A stretch of 64,000 nucleotides of DNA from Streptomyces sp. NBC_00370 (lineage in GTDB: Bacteria > Actinomycetota > Actinomycetes > Streptomycetales > Streptomycetaceae). The stretch lies in NCBI RefSeq assembly GCF_036084755.1, contig NZ_CP107968.1, positions 1,533,501 to 1,597,500 on the forward strand, written 5' to 3'. The notes under the pieces were generated by a model. It was not told where the DNA came from, searched no databases, and saw only the letters and a program-made list of their open reading frames with translations. Position numbers and translations under genes: made by a program. This document shows positions 49,017 through 59,535 of this stretch, piece after piece. The number at the start of each line of letters is the position of its first letter. Within the stretch, counting starts at the first letter, position 1.

Positions 49017-49051
49017 GGGGCCGGCCGGAGATCTTCCTCCGTACCGGCCCC
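49017..49051. terminator. hairpin terminator between DUF5999 and gcvP genes
   Basis: GGGGCCGG (49017-49024) pairs with CCGGCCCC (49044-49051) around a 19-nt loop, between two convergent stops. The stem is GC-rich without a T-tract, as is usual in high-GC actinomycetes. Confidence 0.55.
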
Positions 49052-49095
49052 GACGCATGTCCGCGCCTCGTCACTCTCCGCTGTCGGTGGTCACC

Positions 49096-51981
<2,886 letters not shown>

Positions 51982-52014
51982 TACGGAGGCCTCCTGGTCG
52001 ACACGACCTGCGAG

Positions 52015-52036
52015 GGGCACCAAGACGCGGGTGCCC
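52015..52036 (-). terminator. hairpin after the glycine riboswitch (expression platform)
   Basis: GGGCACC (52015-52021) and GGTGCCC (52030-52036) form a perfect 7-bp stem with an 8-nt loop between the second aptamer and the gcvP ribosome site. It is the likely part of the switch that controls read-through or translation. Confidence 0.5.
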
Positions 52037-52043
52037 GGGCGGC

Positions 52044-52250
52044 CTCCCCCTCTGTCATCTCGACCTGAGAGCTTCACCGGCCCGCCCTGCGGCGGCCCGG
52101 CTTTCACCGTCGGTGAGAGCGGCTGCCTCGCGGCATCCGCCCTGCTTTCCAGAGTGACCTCGTCCGTGCGGTACGGGGGCCTGAGAGATTCCGGGGAGGA
52201 TTTGCTCCTTCGGCGCCTCCGATGATCTCAATCGGAGGACTCTCCCGCAC
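52044..52250 (-). ncRNA. tandem glycine riboswitch in the gcvP leader
   Basis: Read on the minus strand, the leader shows two successive aptamers. The first contains GCGGGAGAG, GCGCCGAAGGAGCAA and CTCTCAGGC; the second contains CACCGACGGTGAAAGCCG, GCTCTCAGG and GATGACAGAGGGG. These are the conserved glycine riboswitch blocks in the correct order, directly upstream of the glycine cleavage P gene. Tandem aptamers normally share one expression platform. Boundaries are approximate. Confidence 0.93.
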
Positions 52251-52371
52251 GGGGTCGACAGCCGTCTGCCAGCCTACCAGCGAGCGCTTGAGGCCAACTT
52301 TTCGAGTGGCCGCCTTGCCGGATCTGCACTTTTGTAGTCTTTACCAGCAGTTGCGACCAATTGGAGGGACC

Positions 52372-52764
52372 GTGGAGAGCGATATCGATCCGCGCAGCCT
52401 GATCGGCCGCAAGGCGTTCGACCGCGACGGCCACAAGATCGGCACGGTGGACGAGGTCTATCTCGACGACGCGACAGGCGTCCCGGAGTGGGCCGCCGTG
52501 CGTACGGGGCTGTTCAGCCACGACGCCTTCGTACCCCTCAGCCCCAGCACGCTGGTGGACGAGGCGCTGCGCGTGCCGTTCGACCGGTCCCTGATCAAGG
52601 ACGCGCCGGACTTCGGTGTCGGCCGGCATCTCTCCCCCGAGCAGGAACTGCAGCTCTACCACCACTACGGCCTCGCCCTCCCGGAGCCGTCCGAGCGGCC
52701 GGCTTCCCTGTCGGACGGGGACTCCCAGCGGGACTTCGGCCGTCTGGCCGGCCAGGAGGACTGA
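52372..52764 (+). CDS. PRC-barrel domain protein
   Basis: 130 residues from GTG 52372, four bases after GGAGG. The PRC-barrel core is LIGRKAFDRDGHKIGTVDEV with YLDDATGVPEWAAVRTGLFS and AFVPLSPSTL. The C-terminal half is charged (DAPDFGVGRHLSPEQELQLY, then HHYGLALPEPSERP). PRC barrels bind partners or RNA-processing factors; the family has no enzymatic role. The last 100 bases overlap the end of the convergent DNA polymerase IV gene. Confidence 0.9.
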   Translation: MESDIDPRSLIGRKAFDRDGHKIGTVDEVYLDDATGVPEWAAVRTGLFSHDAFVPLSPSTLVDEALRVPFDRSLIKDAPDFGVGRHLSPEQELQLYHHYGLALPEPSERPASLSDGDSQRDFGRLAGQED

Positions 52765-54227
52765 TCCGGCGCCGCTGGGTCCGTGTCCGCAGGCGCGAGC
52801 GGCACCAGCGGCAGCGGGTCGGCGGGCTCCAGGTCGGGGTCGTCCACCCAGAACGTCCGTACCCGGCCGGGCAGCGAGCCCGGCACCTCGAAGCGCACCG
52901 TGACCCGGCGAAGGCCGCTGCCCTGCACCCAGCCGGGTCCGAAGACCGCGTGATGCACGTCATGCCCGGCGGCGAAGCGCCGCTCAGCCGGGGCCGGGAC
53001 CTCCACGGCCGCTGTCGGGGCCTCTGCGGGCATCGCGGGCGGCCCGCCGCCGGGAGAGCCGCCGGGCTCCGCGGAGGGCTCCGGCGGCCCGGCAGCGGAC
53101 TCGGCGGGCTCCGCCGACTCCGCGGCCTCGGCGGCCGCCGCTTTGGGCCCTTCGGCGGCCGCCTGGGCGAAGAGGTCTTCCTGTGTGTAGTCGGCGAGTC
53201 CCGTGACGCCGACCCCCAGCAGCCGCACCCCGCCGGTCGTGTCCACGGACTCCAGCAGCCGCCCCGCCGCCTCGCGGACGACTCCCACGTCGTCCGTCGG
53301 CCCGCGCAGCGTCTCCGAACGGGTCAGCGTCGAGAAGTCGTAGCGCCGCACCTTGAGGACCACCGTCCGCCCGGAGTGCCCGGAGGCGCGCAGCCGCTCC
53401 ACGCACCGGTCGGCCAGCCGGTCGACCTCCGTACGCACCCGGACCCGGTCGTGCAGATCCACGTCGAAGGTGTCCTCGACCGACACGGACTTGGCCTCCC
53501 GGTCGGACACCACGGGACGCTCGTCGTGGGCCAGCGCCATCCGGTACAGCGAGCTGCCGTGCGCCTTGCCCAGCAGCCGGACCAGCTCGTCCTCGCCGGC
53601 CTCCGCCAGCTCGGCGACCGTCGTCATCCCGGCGCGCCGCAGATGATCACCGGTGGCGGGGCCGACCCCCGGCAGGATCCGCACCGACATCGGCCCGAGC
53701 AGCCCGCGCTCGGTGCCGGGCTCTATGAGGACCAGCCCGTCGGGCTTGGCCTGCTCCGAGGCGATCTTCGCCAGCATCTTGGAGGCGGCGAGCCCCACCG
53801 AGCCGGTGAGTCCCGTGACGGCCCTGATGTCCCTGCGCAGCTGCTCACCGGCCACCCGCGCGCTCGCCGAGTCGTCGGCGGAGCCGCCGGCCTCCAGGTC
53901 CACGAAGGCCTCGTCCAGACTCAGCGGCTCCACCAGCGGGGAGAGCCGCCCCAGCAGCTCCATGACCTGCTCGCTGATCGTCCGGTAGACGGTGAAGCGG
54001 GGCACGAGATACGCCGCGTTCGGCGCGAGCCTGCGCGCCTGCGCCATCGGCATCGCGGAGTGCACCCCGAACCTGCGCGCCTCGTACGAGGCCGTCGAGA
54101 CCACTCCGCGCGGCCCGAGCCCCCCGACGACGACCGCCTTCCCGCGCAGACTCGGCTTGGCCGCCTGCTCCGCGGCGGCGAAGAAGGCGTCCATGTCGAG
54201 ATGGAGGATGGTCGGGGCGGTTCTCAC
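52665..54227 (-). CDS. dinB: DNA polymerase IV (Y-family)
   Basis: 520 residues. It has the Y-family palm with LHLDMDAFFAAAEQ and PLSLDEAFVDLEAG (metal-binding Asp/Glu), RRFGVHSAMPM, the helix-hairpin-helix segment RILPGVGPATGDHLRRAGMT and a little-finger domain with RTVVLKVRRYDFSTLTRSET. Beyond about residue 355, a Glu/Ala/Pro-rich linker leads to an extra C-terminal region (DVHHAVFGPGWVQGSGLRRV), not part of classic DinB. It performs error-prone lesion bypass. The start is GTG 54227. The tail overlaps the convergent PRC-barrel gene by 100 bp, so the final residues are encoded antisense to it. Confidence 0.95.
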   Translation of the reverse strand: MRTAPTILHLDMDAFFAAAEQAAKPSLRGKAVVVGGLGPRGVVSTASYEARRFGVHSAMPMAQARRLAPNAAYLVPRFTVYRTISEQVMELLGRLSPLVEPLSLDEAFVDLEAGGSADDSASARVAGEQLRRDIRAVTGLTGSVGLAASKMLAKIASEQAKPDGLVLIEPGTERGLLGPMSVRILPGVGPATGDHLRRAGMTTVAELAEAGEDELVRLLGKAHGSSLYRMALAHDERPVVSDREAKSVSVEDTFDVDLHDRVRVRTEVDRLADRCVERLRASGHSGRTVVLKVRRYDFSTLTRSETLRGPTDDVGVVREAAGRLLESVDTTGGVRLLGVGVTGLADYTQEDLFAQAAAEGPKAAAAEAAESAEPAESAAGPPEPSAEPGGSPGGGPPAMPAEAPTAAVEVPAPAERRFAAGHDVHHAVFGPGWVQGSGLRRVTVRFEVPGSLPGRVRTFWVDDPDLEPADPLPLVPLAPADTDPAAPDQSSWPARRPKSRWESPSDREAGRSDGSGRARP

Positions 54228-54268
54228 ACCACCGATGCTGCCTCAGAGCACTGACAATCGGCCGTTCG

Positions 54269-54856
54269 TCACACGGCCCGGTCGCGGCGCCGTCTGGCGA
54301 GTTCGTCGGCGGGGTTGTTCCCCACCAGCGTCTCGCCGGTGTCGATCCGCTCCCCGTGCAGCTGGGAGAGGGCCGACTCGACGTCGCGCCAGACCACCCC
54401 CACGGCGATGCCGAAGATCCCCTGGCCCCCCTGGAGCAGGCCCACGACCTCGTCGGGCGACGAGCATTCGTAGACCGTCGCGCCGTCGCTCATGAGCGTC
54501 ATCAGCTCCAGGTCCTGGAAGCCCCTGGCGCGCAGATGCTGGACGGCCGCCCTGATGTTCTGCAGGGCGACACCGGTGTCCAGGAACCGTTTGACGATCT
54601 TGAGGACGACGACATCCCGGAAGCTGTAGAGCCGCTGGGTGCCGGAGCCGTAAGCGGGTCGCACGCTGGGCTCGACCAGCCCGGTGCGCGCCCAGTAGTC
54701 CAACTGGCGGTAGGTGATGCCCGCCGCCGCACACGCGGTCGGACCCCGGTACCCGACGGTCTCGACCTCGACCTCGGGCGGGGCGACCACAGGGTCGGCC
54801 GCGCTGCTCTGAAGCGGATACGGACCCGCCGCCGTGCTGTCGCCGCTGCTTCCCAC
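54269..54856 (-). CDS. MerR-family regulator (Rv1830-type)
   Basis: 195 residues from GTG 54856, five bases after ACGGAGG. The MerR winged helix is GYRGPTACAAAGITYRQLDY with WARTGLVEPSVRPAYGSGTQ and RLYSFRDVVVLKIVKRFLDT. The ligand region has IRAAVQHLRARGFQDLELMT and GVVWRDVESALSQLHGE. In sequence and position it corresponds to the second MerR gene of the conserved actinobacterial garA neighbourhood. It likely regulates cell-envelope or division genes, as suggested for its relatives. Confidence 0.9.
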   Translation of the reverse strand: MGSSGDSTAAGPYPLQSSAADPVVAPPEVEVETVGYRGPTACAAAGITYRQLDYWARTGLVEPSVRPAYGSGTQRLYSFRDVVVLKIVKRFLDTGVALQNIRAAVQHLRARGFQDLELMTLMSDGATVYECSSPDEVVGLLQGGQGIFGIAVGVVWRDVESALSQLHGERIDTGETLVGNNPADELARRRRDRAV

Positions 54857-55034
54857 GCCGACCTCCGTCCTAGACCTGCCATCACGACGGTAGGCAGTCA
54901 CTCGGGGTGCGTCAACGATCGCCGCACTCGCCACGCCGAGTGATAATCACCCTGAGAGTGGTTTCGCGTGTCCCCTTTTGGGGAAGGGCTGTCCGAATGC
55001 GCTGATGGGGACCGGCGCAGCGCTCACCGGCCGC

Positions 55035-55508
55035 TCACTGGCTGTTGGTTCCGAAGTCCTCGGGAGAGATCTGATCGAGGAACTCCCGGAACTTCTCCAC
55101 CTCGTCCTCCTGCTCGTCGGGGATGGCGATGCCCGCATCGTCGAGCACCCCGTCACTGCCGTAGATCGGTGTTCCCGTGCGCAGGGCGAGCGCTATGGCG
55201 TCGGACGGCCGCGCGCTCACCTCGACCCCACTGGCGAAGACCAGCTCCGCGTAGAAGACCCCGTCACGCAGATCCGTGATGCGGACCTCCGTGAGCTCTT
55301 GGCCCACCGCTTCGAGGACATCCTTGAAGAGATCGTGGGTCAGCGGCCTGGCCGGTGCCATCCCCTGCTGGGCGAAGGCAATAGCGGTCGCCTCCCCAGG
55401 TCCGATCCAGATGGGGAGGTAGCGGTCGCCTCCCACTTCACGCAGGAGCACGATCGGTTGGTTGGAGGGCATTTCCACCCGGACACCCACAACGTCGAGC
55501 TCGTTCAC
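55035..55508 (-). CDS. bifunctional nuclease (BFN/DUF151) family protein
   Basis: 157 residues from GTG 55508. The single BFN domain is complete: VRVEMPSNQPIVLLREVGGD, RYLPIWIGPGEATAIAFAQQ, ARPLTHDLFKDVLEAVGQEL and FYAELVFASGVEVSARPSDA, then IALALRTGTPIY. An acidic tail (IPDEQEDEVEKFREFLDQIS) closes it. Plant relatives show RNase and DNase activity; the bacterial role is unclear. It lies between the two MerR genes, as in mycobacteria. Confidence 0.93.
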   Translation of the reverse strand: MNELDVVGVRVEMPSNQPIVLLREVGGDRYLPIWIGPGEATAIAFAQQGMAPARPLTHDLFKDVLEAVGQELTEVRITDLRDGVFYAELVFASGVEVSARPSDAIALALRTGTPIYGSDGVLDDAGIAIPDEQEDEVEKFREFLDQISPEDFGTNSQ

Positions 55509-55561
55509 ACAGCAACCCTAGGACGTGCCCGGCCGGTTTGGGTAGTCGGACTCCTCCAAGA

Positions 55562-56302
55562 TCAGTGGAACCGGACCCCGAGAGCCGTGCTGACCAGTGC
55601 CGCGTGCAGCCGTACGGACAGCTCCGCCAGCTCCTTCGTGGTGGCCTCGGCATGGGCCCTGGTCTGCGGATTACGGTGCCGGCGCAAGGGCGCGACCACC
55701 TGCTCGACCAGCCCGGCCTCGCGTTCGGCGGCGGCTTTCATCGTCCGCAGATGTCTGGGCTCCAGACCGAATCCGCTCAGATCCTTGATGAGCTTCGCCA
55801 CTGTGACGGATTCGACGTCGTACCCGCCGTCCGGCATCGGAGTGACGAGACCGTACGACTCCCACTCCGCCAGCTCGCTCCCCTCGGCCCCGGCGGCGGC
55901 CAGCAGCTCGGCGCGGCCGATCCGCGCGGCCGTCGGCAGCTCCGCAGCGTCGGCGGTCCAGGACCCGTCCAGCGGCTCCCGCGGGGGGCCGGGCATCGGG
56001 GCCCGCTCACCCCGGCCGACGGCGTCGAGATGCTCCTTGATGACCTTCAGCGGAAGATAGTGGTCCCGCTGCATGCGCAGCACCTGCGCCAGCCGGTCGA
56101 CGTCCTGCGGGCCGAACTTGCGGTACCCGGAGGGCGTCCTGCGCGGCTCGATCAGCCCCTCCGCCTCCAGGAAGCGGATCTTCGAGATGGTGACCTCGGG
56201 GAACTCGTCCCGCAACTGGGCCAGGACGGCCCCGATGCTCACCAGTGGCTCGCCCGTGTGGGCGGTGCCGTGTCCGGCACCGCCCGTCGGTGTTCGCAGC
56301 AT
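55562..56302 (-). CDS. ftsR: MerR-family regulator FtsR
   Basis: 246 residues from ATG 56302. The winged helix is VSIGAVLAQLRDEFPEVTIS with KIRFLEAEGLIEPRRTPSGY and RKFGPQDVDRLAQVLRMQRD, a typical MerR opening for the FtsR group (VTISKIRFLEAEGLI). The long C-terminal region has a second helical block from residue 110. In corynebacteria the orthologue regulates ftsZ, so a division role is likely here. It lies 20 bp downstream of the FHA gene and belongs to the conserved garA-linked cluster. Confidence 0.9.
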   Translation of the reverse strand: MLRTPTGGAGHGTAHTGEPLVSIGAVLAQLRDEFPEVTISKIRFLEAEGLIEPRRTPSGYRKFGPQDVDRLAQVLRMQRDHYLPLKVIKEHLDAVGRGERAPMPGPPREPLDGSWTADAAELPTAARIGRAELLAAAGAEGSELAEWESYGLVTPMPDGGYDVESVTVAKLIKDLSGFGLEPRHLRTMKAAAEREAGLVEQVVAPLRRHRNPQTRAHAEATTKELAELSVRLHAALVSTALGVRFH

Positions 56303-56321
56303 GGACCTTCCCTTTGAGGGG

Positions 56322-57164
56322 TCACACGCCCAGCGGACTCGCGTAGAGGACCAGTCGGTACTTGCCGATCTGGACCTCGTCGCCGTTCGCCAGCAGGACC
56401 GAATCGATCCGCTCACGATTGACGTACGTGCCGTTCAGACTGCCTACGTCCGAAACGGTGAAGTGACCGTCGGCGCCCCTGCGGAACTCCACATGGCGAC
56501 GGGACACCGTCACGTCGTCCAGGAAGATGTCGCTCTGCGGGTGACGCCCCGCCGTGGTCAGGTCGCCGTCCAGCAGGAAGCGGCTGCCCGAGTTGGGCCC
56601 GCGGCGCACGACCAGGAGCGCCGAGCCCGCAGGAAGGGCGTCGACAGCGGCCTGTGCCTCGGGTGAGAGCGACGGCAGCACCGTCTGCCCGGTGGCCTCG
56701 GCCTCGTACGCCTCAAGACCGGAGATGGAAATAGTGGACGTCGTCTCCGAGGGCCGCTCGGCCGGCGCGCCGGCCCGCAGTGGCGCGCCGCAGTTGGAGC
56801 AGAACCTGCTCGCTTCGGCGTTTCGGTGTCCACATCTGGTACAGACCGGCAAGGCCATGGCGGGACCCTCCTGCCGCGACTGCCCCGCTGCGGCGTCGGT
56901 GGCGTACGTACCGGTGGGAAAGTCTCCACCCGTACTTGAGGTTGATGGTTTCCCGAAACCTATGCGCCCCTGACCGGCGGGGTCAACAGCCGACGCGCCG
57001 TGACCACCGGGATTATCACCGCCCTCGCCACCGAGCTGATCACGGAAGAGCGGGCGATCACCGCTCGCCTCCTCGCTCTGGCCCTGGCGTGACGCGCGGT
57101 GACGGGCGGAGCCGCCGCTCTCCTCGCGTGCGCTCCTGCCGAACAACTTCGCAAACAACTTCAC
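56322..57164 (-). CDS. FHA-domain protein (GarA/OdhI-like) with zinc ribbon
   Basis: 280 residues. The N-terminus is long and disordered, starting MKLFAKLFGRS. A zinc ribbon follows (VCTRCGHRNAEASRFCSNCG; Cys108, 111, 122, 125). The phosphorylation segment PSETTSTISI (Thr141-Thr142) is the conserved ETTS site of GarA/OdhI. The C-terminal FHA domain contains TAGRHPQSDIFLDDVTVSRR, HVEFRRG and GSLNGTYVNRERID. In relatives, Ser/Thr kinases phosphorylate ETTS, and the FHA domain then releases metabolic enzymes such as 2-oxoglutarate dehydrogenase. Here it is longer than mycobacterial GarA because of the zinc-ribbon head. Confidence 0.93.
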   Translation of the reverse strand: MKLFAKLFGRSAREESGGSARHRASRQGQSEEASGDRPLFRDQLGGEGGDNPGGHGASAVDPAGQGRIGFGKPSTSSTGGDFPTGTYATDAAAGQSRQEGPAMALPVCTRCGHRNAEASRFCSNCGAPLRAGAPAERPSETTSTISISGLEAYEAEATGQTVLPSLSPEAQAAVDALPAGSALLVVRRGPNSGSRFLLDGDLTTAGRHPQSDIFLDDVTVSRRHVEFRRGADGHFTVSDVGSLNGTYVNRERIDSVLLANGDEVQIGKYRLVLYASPLGV

Positions 57165-57357
57165 GGGCGATTCCCCTTGACCGATACAGACCCGCCCGTG
57201 GGGCAGGACGAACCCTGAATGAACACACCTGCCGACCCGGACATCTTGACAACGTCCGTATCCACCGGACAGTTTCCACCACTCAACGTGCTGATCGTGC
57301 GCCGACCCCCCGCAACCTCATGCCCTCCTGTGGCACCTGCCATGCACCATCCGGCCA

Positions 57358-58167
57358 CTACGATGACGACCGAGCGTAGTCAGGCTGCTCCGCCGGTCGC
57401 AAGGCATCCACGATGATCTTCTTCGAGCCGGTCACAGTGGCTGTGGCCTGCTCCTTCTCCAGCGTCTGCACCACACCGCCGGGAATGTTGAGCGCGGGCT
57501 CCAGATCCTGCGGTTTGCCGATCACCTTGAACCGGTACGGAGCATCCACCGCGCTGCCGTCCACCTTGACGTCGCCGCCCGCGCCGGAGAAGTGCGTGTC
57601 GGCCACCACCCGGACCTGGTTGATCTGAATCGCCTCAGCTCCCGCCGCCCGCAGCTCCTGGATCGTGTCGAGCAGCATGTCCGGCTCGACGGAGCCGTGA
57701 CCGTCACCGATCGTCAGGACGATGCCGGGCCCCTGGGCCGCCACCGTACCGGCCAGGATGCCCAACTGCTGCTCCTTCTCCAGGGTCTGCTTGCGCGCCT
57801 CCTCAGCCTGGTCCGAGCTGGTCTCCAGACCGGTCCGCTGGTCCTCCAGACGCTGCTTCTCGTCCTCGAGACGCTGGGTGCGGTTGTCGACCTCGTCCAG
57901 GATCCGCACCAGGTCCTCCTGACGGGCCCCGCGCAGCGCGCTGTCGTCGTTGTTCGACCTGACCTGAATGGCGAGCCCCAGGCCCAGCACGAACAGCAGG
58001 ACGGCCACGACGAGTTGGGCGCGGGTCACCCGCGGCGGCCACAGGCCGGCCGCCAGCCGCTGGCGGCCCGTCAGCTCGGCCGGACGGTCCTGCGGGGGCG
58101 GTTCGCTGCTCATCGGCCCCTCGCCCGCCGGCTGATGGTTCATCGGCTGCTCGTTCATCGGCCTCAC
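57358..58167 (-). CDS. DUF881 membrane-anchored protein
   Basis: 269 residues with one N-terminal helix (AQLVVAVLLFVLGLGLAIQV, about 50-69) preceded by a Pro/Gln-rich cytoplasmic tail. The outside part begins with a coiled coil (about 85-130, RTQRLEDEKQRLEDQRTGLE) and continues with a DUF881 fold: VAAQGPGIVLTIGDGHG, IQELRAAGAEAIQINQVRVV and KVIGKPQDLEPALN. The start GTG overlaps the stop of the small basic protein gene (GTGA). It is a conserved cell-envelope protein of unknown role found in pairs with the other DUF881 gene here. Confidence 0.9.
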   Translation of the reverse strand: MRPMNEQPMNHQPAGEGPMSSEPPPQDRPAELTGRQRLAAGLWPPRVTRAQLVVAVLLFVLGLGLAIQVRSNNDDSALRGARQEDLVRILDEVDNRTQRLEDEKQRLEDQRTGLETSSDQAEEARKQTLEKEQQLGILAGTVAAQGPGIVLTIGDGHGSVEPDMLLDTIQELRAAGAEAIQINQVRVVADTHFSGAGGDVKVDGSAVDAPYRFKVIGKPQDLEPALNIPGGVVQTLEKEQATATVTGSKKIIVDALRPAEQPDYARSSS

Positions 58168-58496
58168 GCCCGGAAGACGTGCCGGCGGATCGCGGCGGCG
58201 TTGGAGAAGATCCGGATCCCCAGCACCACGACGACACCGGTCGACAGCTGGGCACCGACGCCCAGCTTGTCACCGAGGAAGACGATCAGCGCCGCCACCA
58301 CCACGTTCGACAGGAACGAGACGACGAACACCTTGTCGACGAAGATCCCGTCGAGCATGGCCCGCAGCCCGCCGAAGACCGCGTCGAGCGCGGCGACGAC
58401 GGCGATCGGCAGATAGGGCTCGACCACCGCCGGCACCTCGGGCCGGACGAACAGTCCGACCACCACTCCCACGACGAGGCCCAGTACGGCGATCAC
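58164..58496 (-). CDS. sbp: small basic protein Sbp (DUF1290)
   Basis: 110-residue membrane protein with three hydrophobic segments (VLGLVVGVVVGLFVRPEVPA, KVFVVSFLSNVVVAALIVFL, then LSTGVVVVLGIRIFSNAAAI) and the conserved YLPIAVVAALDAVFGGLRAM. It lies between the two DUF881 genes with overlapping start and stop codons on both sides, as in many Gram-positive and actinobacterial genomes. The function is unknown. The three proteins probably work as one membrane unit linked to division or wall growth. Confidence 0.92.
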   Translation of the reverse strand: MIAVLGLVVGVVVGLFVRPEVPAVVEPYLPIAVVAALDAVFGGLRAMLDGIFVDKVFVVSFLSNVVVAALIVFLGDKLGVGAQLSTGVVVVLGIRIFSNAAAIRRHVFRA

Positions 58497-59425
58497 GATG
58501 TGCCCTTCCCTGTGTCAGCCGTCCCCTGCCCGGCACCCGTCCCGGTGCCGGCGGTCCTCGGCTCTGCGATACGTACGATCAGGCTCGGCGCGGCCGGCAG
58601 CCGCACCTCGTCCCGGTCGGAAATGCTGGTACGGATACCGAAGTTGTCCTTCAGCGAATGCAGGTACTGCCCGTCGGCGCTGTCCAGGAACGCGGTGCTC
58701 AGCTTCTTCGCGTTCCCCACCGCCAGCAGCGTGTACGGGGGCACCAGCGGCCTGTTGTCGACCAGGATGGCGTCACCCGCCGCCCTGATCGCCGAAAGGG
58801 CCGTCAGCCGCTGCCCGTTGATCGCGATGGCCTCGGCACCCGACTCCCACAGACCGTTGACGACCCGCTGCACGTCGCGGTCGCGCACCCGGCCCGTGTC
58901 GGAGAAGTCACTGTTCTCCCGCGGCCCGCCGCCCCCGCCTGACTCGGTGTCCTTGGCGTCGTCGACGACGAGCTTCACCCCGGGGCCGTGCACCTCGGTC
59001 GCACCGGCCAGCAACGCCACCAGCGCGCCCTTGTCCCCGCCGTGGTTCCGTAGCGCGGCGCGCTGCCGGTCGCCGACATCCTTACGGAGCTTGTCGACGG
59101 ACTTCTCCAGGGCGTCGGCCCGCGACGTCTCCGTGTCCACCCGGTTGATGAGCTCGTCGCGCTCCTTGGCCACCACGGGCGCGGCGATCCGCGCCTGCGC
59201 GGCACCGACCGTGACGACGACGGCGGCGAGCACCAGCCCCGCCGCCAGACCGAGCTTCGCCCGCAGCGTGCGCGGCAGACCGCCTTCCTCGGCGTCCCTG
59301 CGCGCCGCGGCCTCGGCGTAGCCGTCGTCGAGGCTGTGGTCCATCACGTTGTTCAGCAGCGACATGGAGGCGTCCGGCCGCGCGGGCGGCGATGCGGTGC
59401 TCCGAATGGGGGACTGCTGCGACAT
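58493..59425 (-). CDS. DUF881 membrane-anchored protein
   Basis: About 310 residues from ATG 59425 (another ATG at 59434 is possible; no clear ribosome site). A cytoplasmic head precedes one helix (KLGLAAGLVLAAVVVTVGAA, about 60-79), a coiled coil (ELINRVDTETSRADALEKSV) and the DUF881 domain with GATEVHGPGVKLVVDDAK, LWESGAEAIAINGQRLTALS and VPPYTLLAVGNAKKL. It is first of the DUF881-Sbp-DUF881 trio, its stop overlapping the Sbp start. A Gly-rich insertion (about 177-186) is specific to this copy. Confidence 0.9.
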   Translation of the reverse strand: MSQQSPIRSTASPPARPDASMSLLNNVMDHSLDDGYAEAAARRDAEEGGLPRTLRAKLGLAAGLVLAAVVVTVGAAQARIAAPVVAKERDELINRVDTETSRADALEKSVDKLRKDVGDRQRAALRNHGGDKGALVALLAGATEVHGPGVKLVVDDAKDTESGGGGGPRENSDFSDTGRVRDRDVQRVVNGLWESGAEAIAINGQRLTALSAIRAAGDAILVDNRPLVPPYTLLAVGNAKKLSTAFLDSADGQYLHSLKDNFGIRTSISDRDEVRLPAAPSLIVRIAEPRTAGTGTGAGQGTADTGKGTS

Positions 59426-59535
59426 GCCGCACATCGTCGCACGTCGCGGGCGCTACCGCCGAATGGCCCCACCGGTGTGCCCGGCGGCGTCCGAGGACAC
59501 CGCCGGGCACATTCCCGTCACTTGCGTCACTCTCG

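Noticed and set aside
57165..57357. Possible gcvH between the FHA and DUF881 genes, as in mycobacteria
   Set aside because: The gap is only 193 bp and no lipoyl-domain motif is visible.
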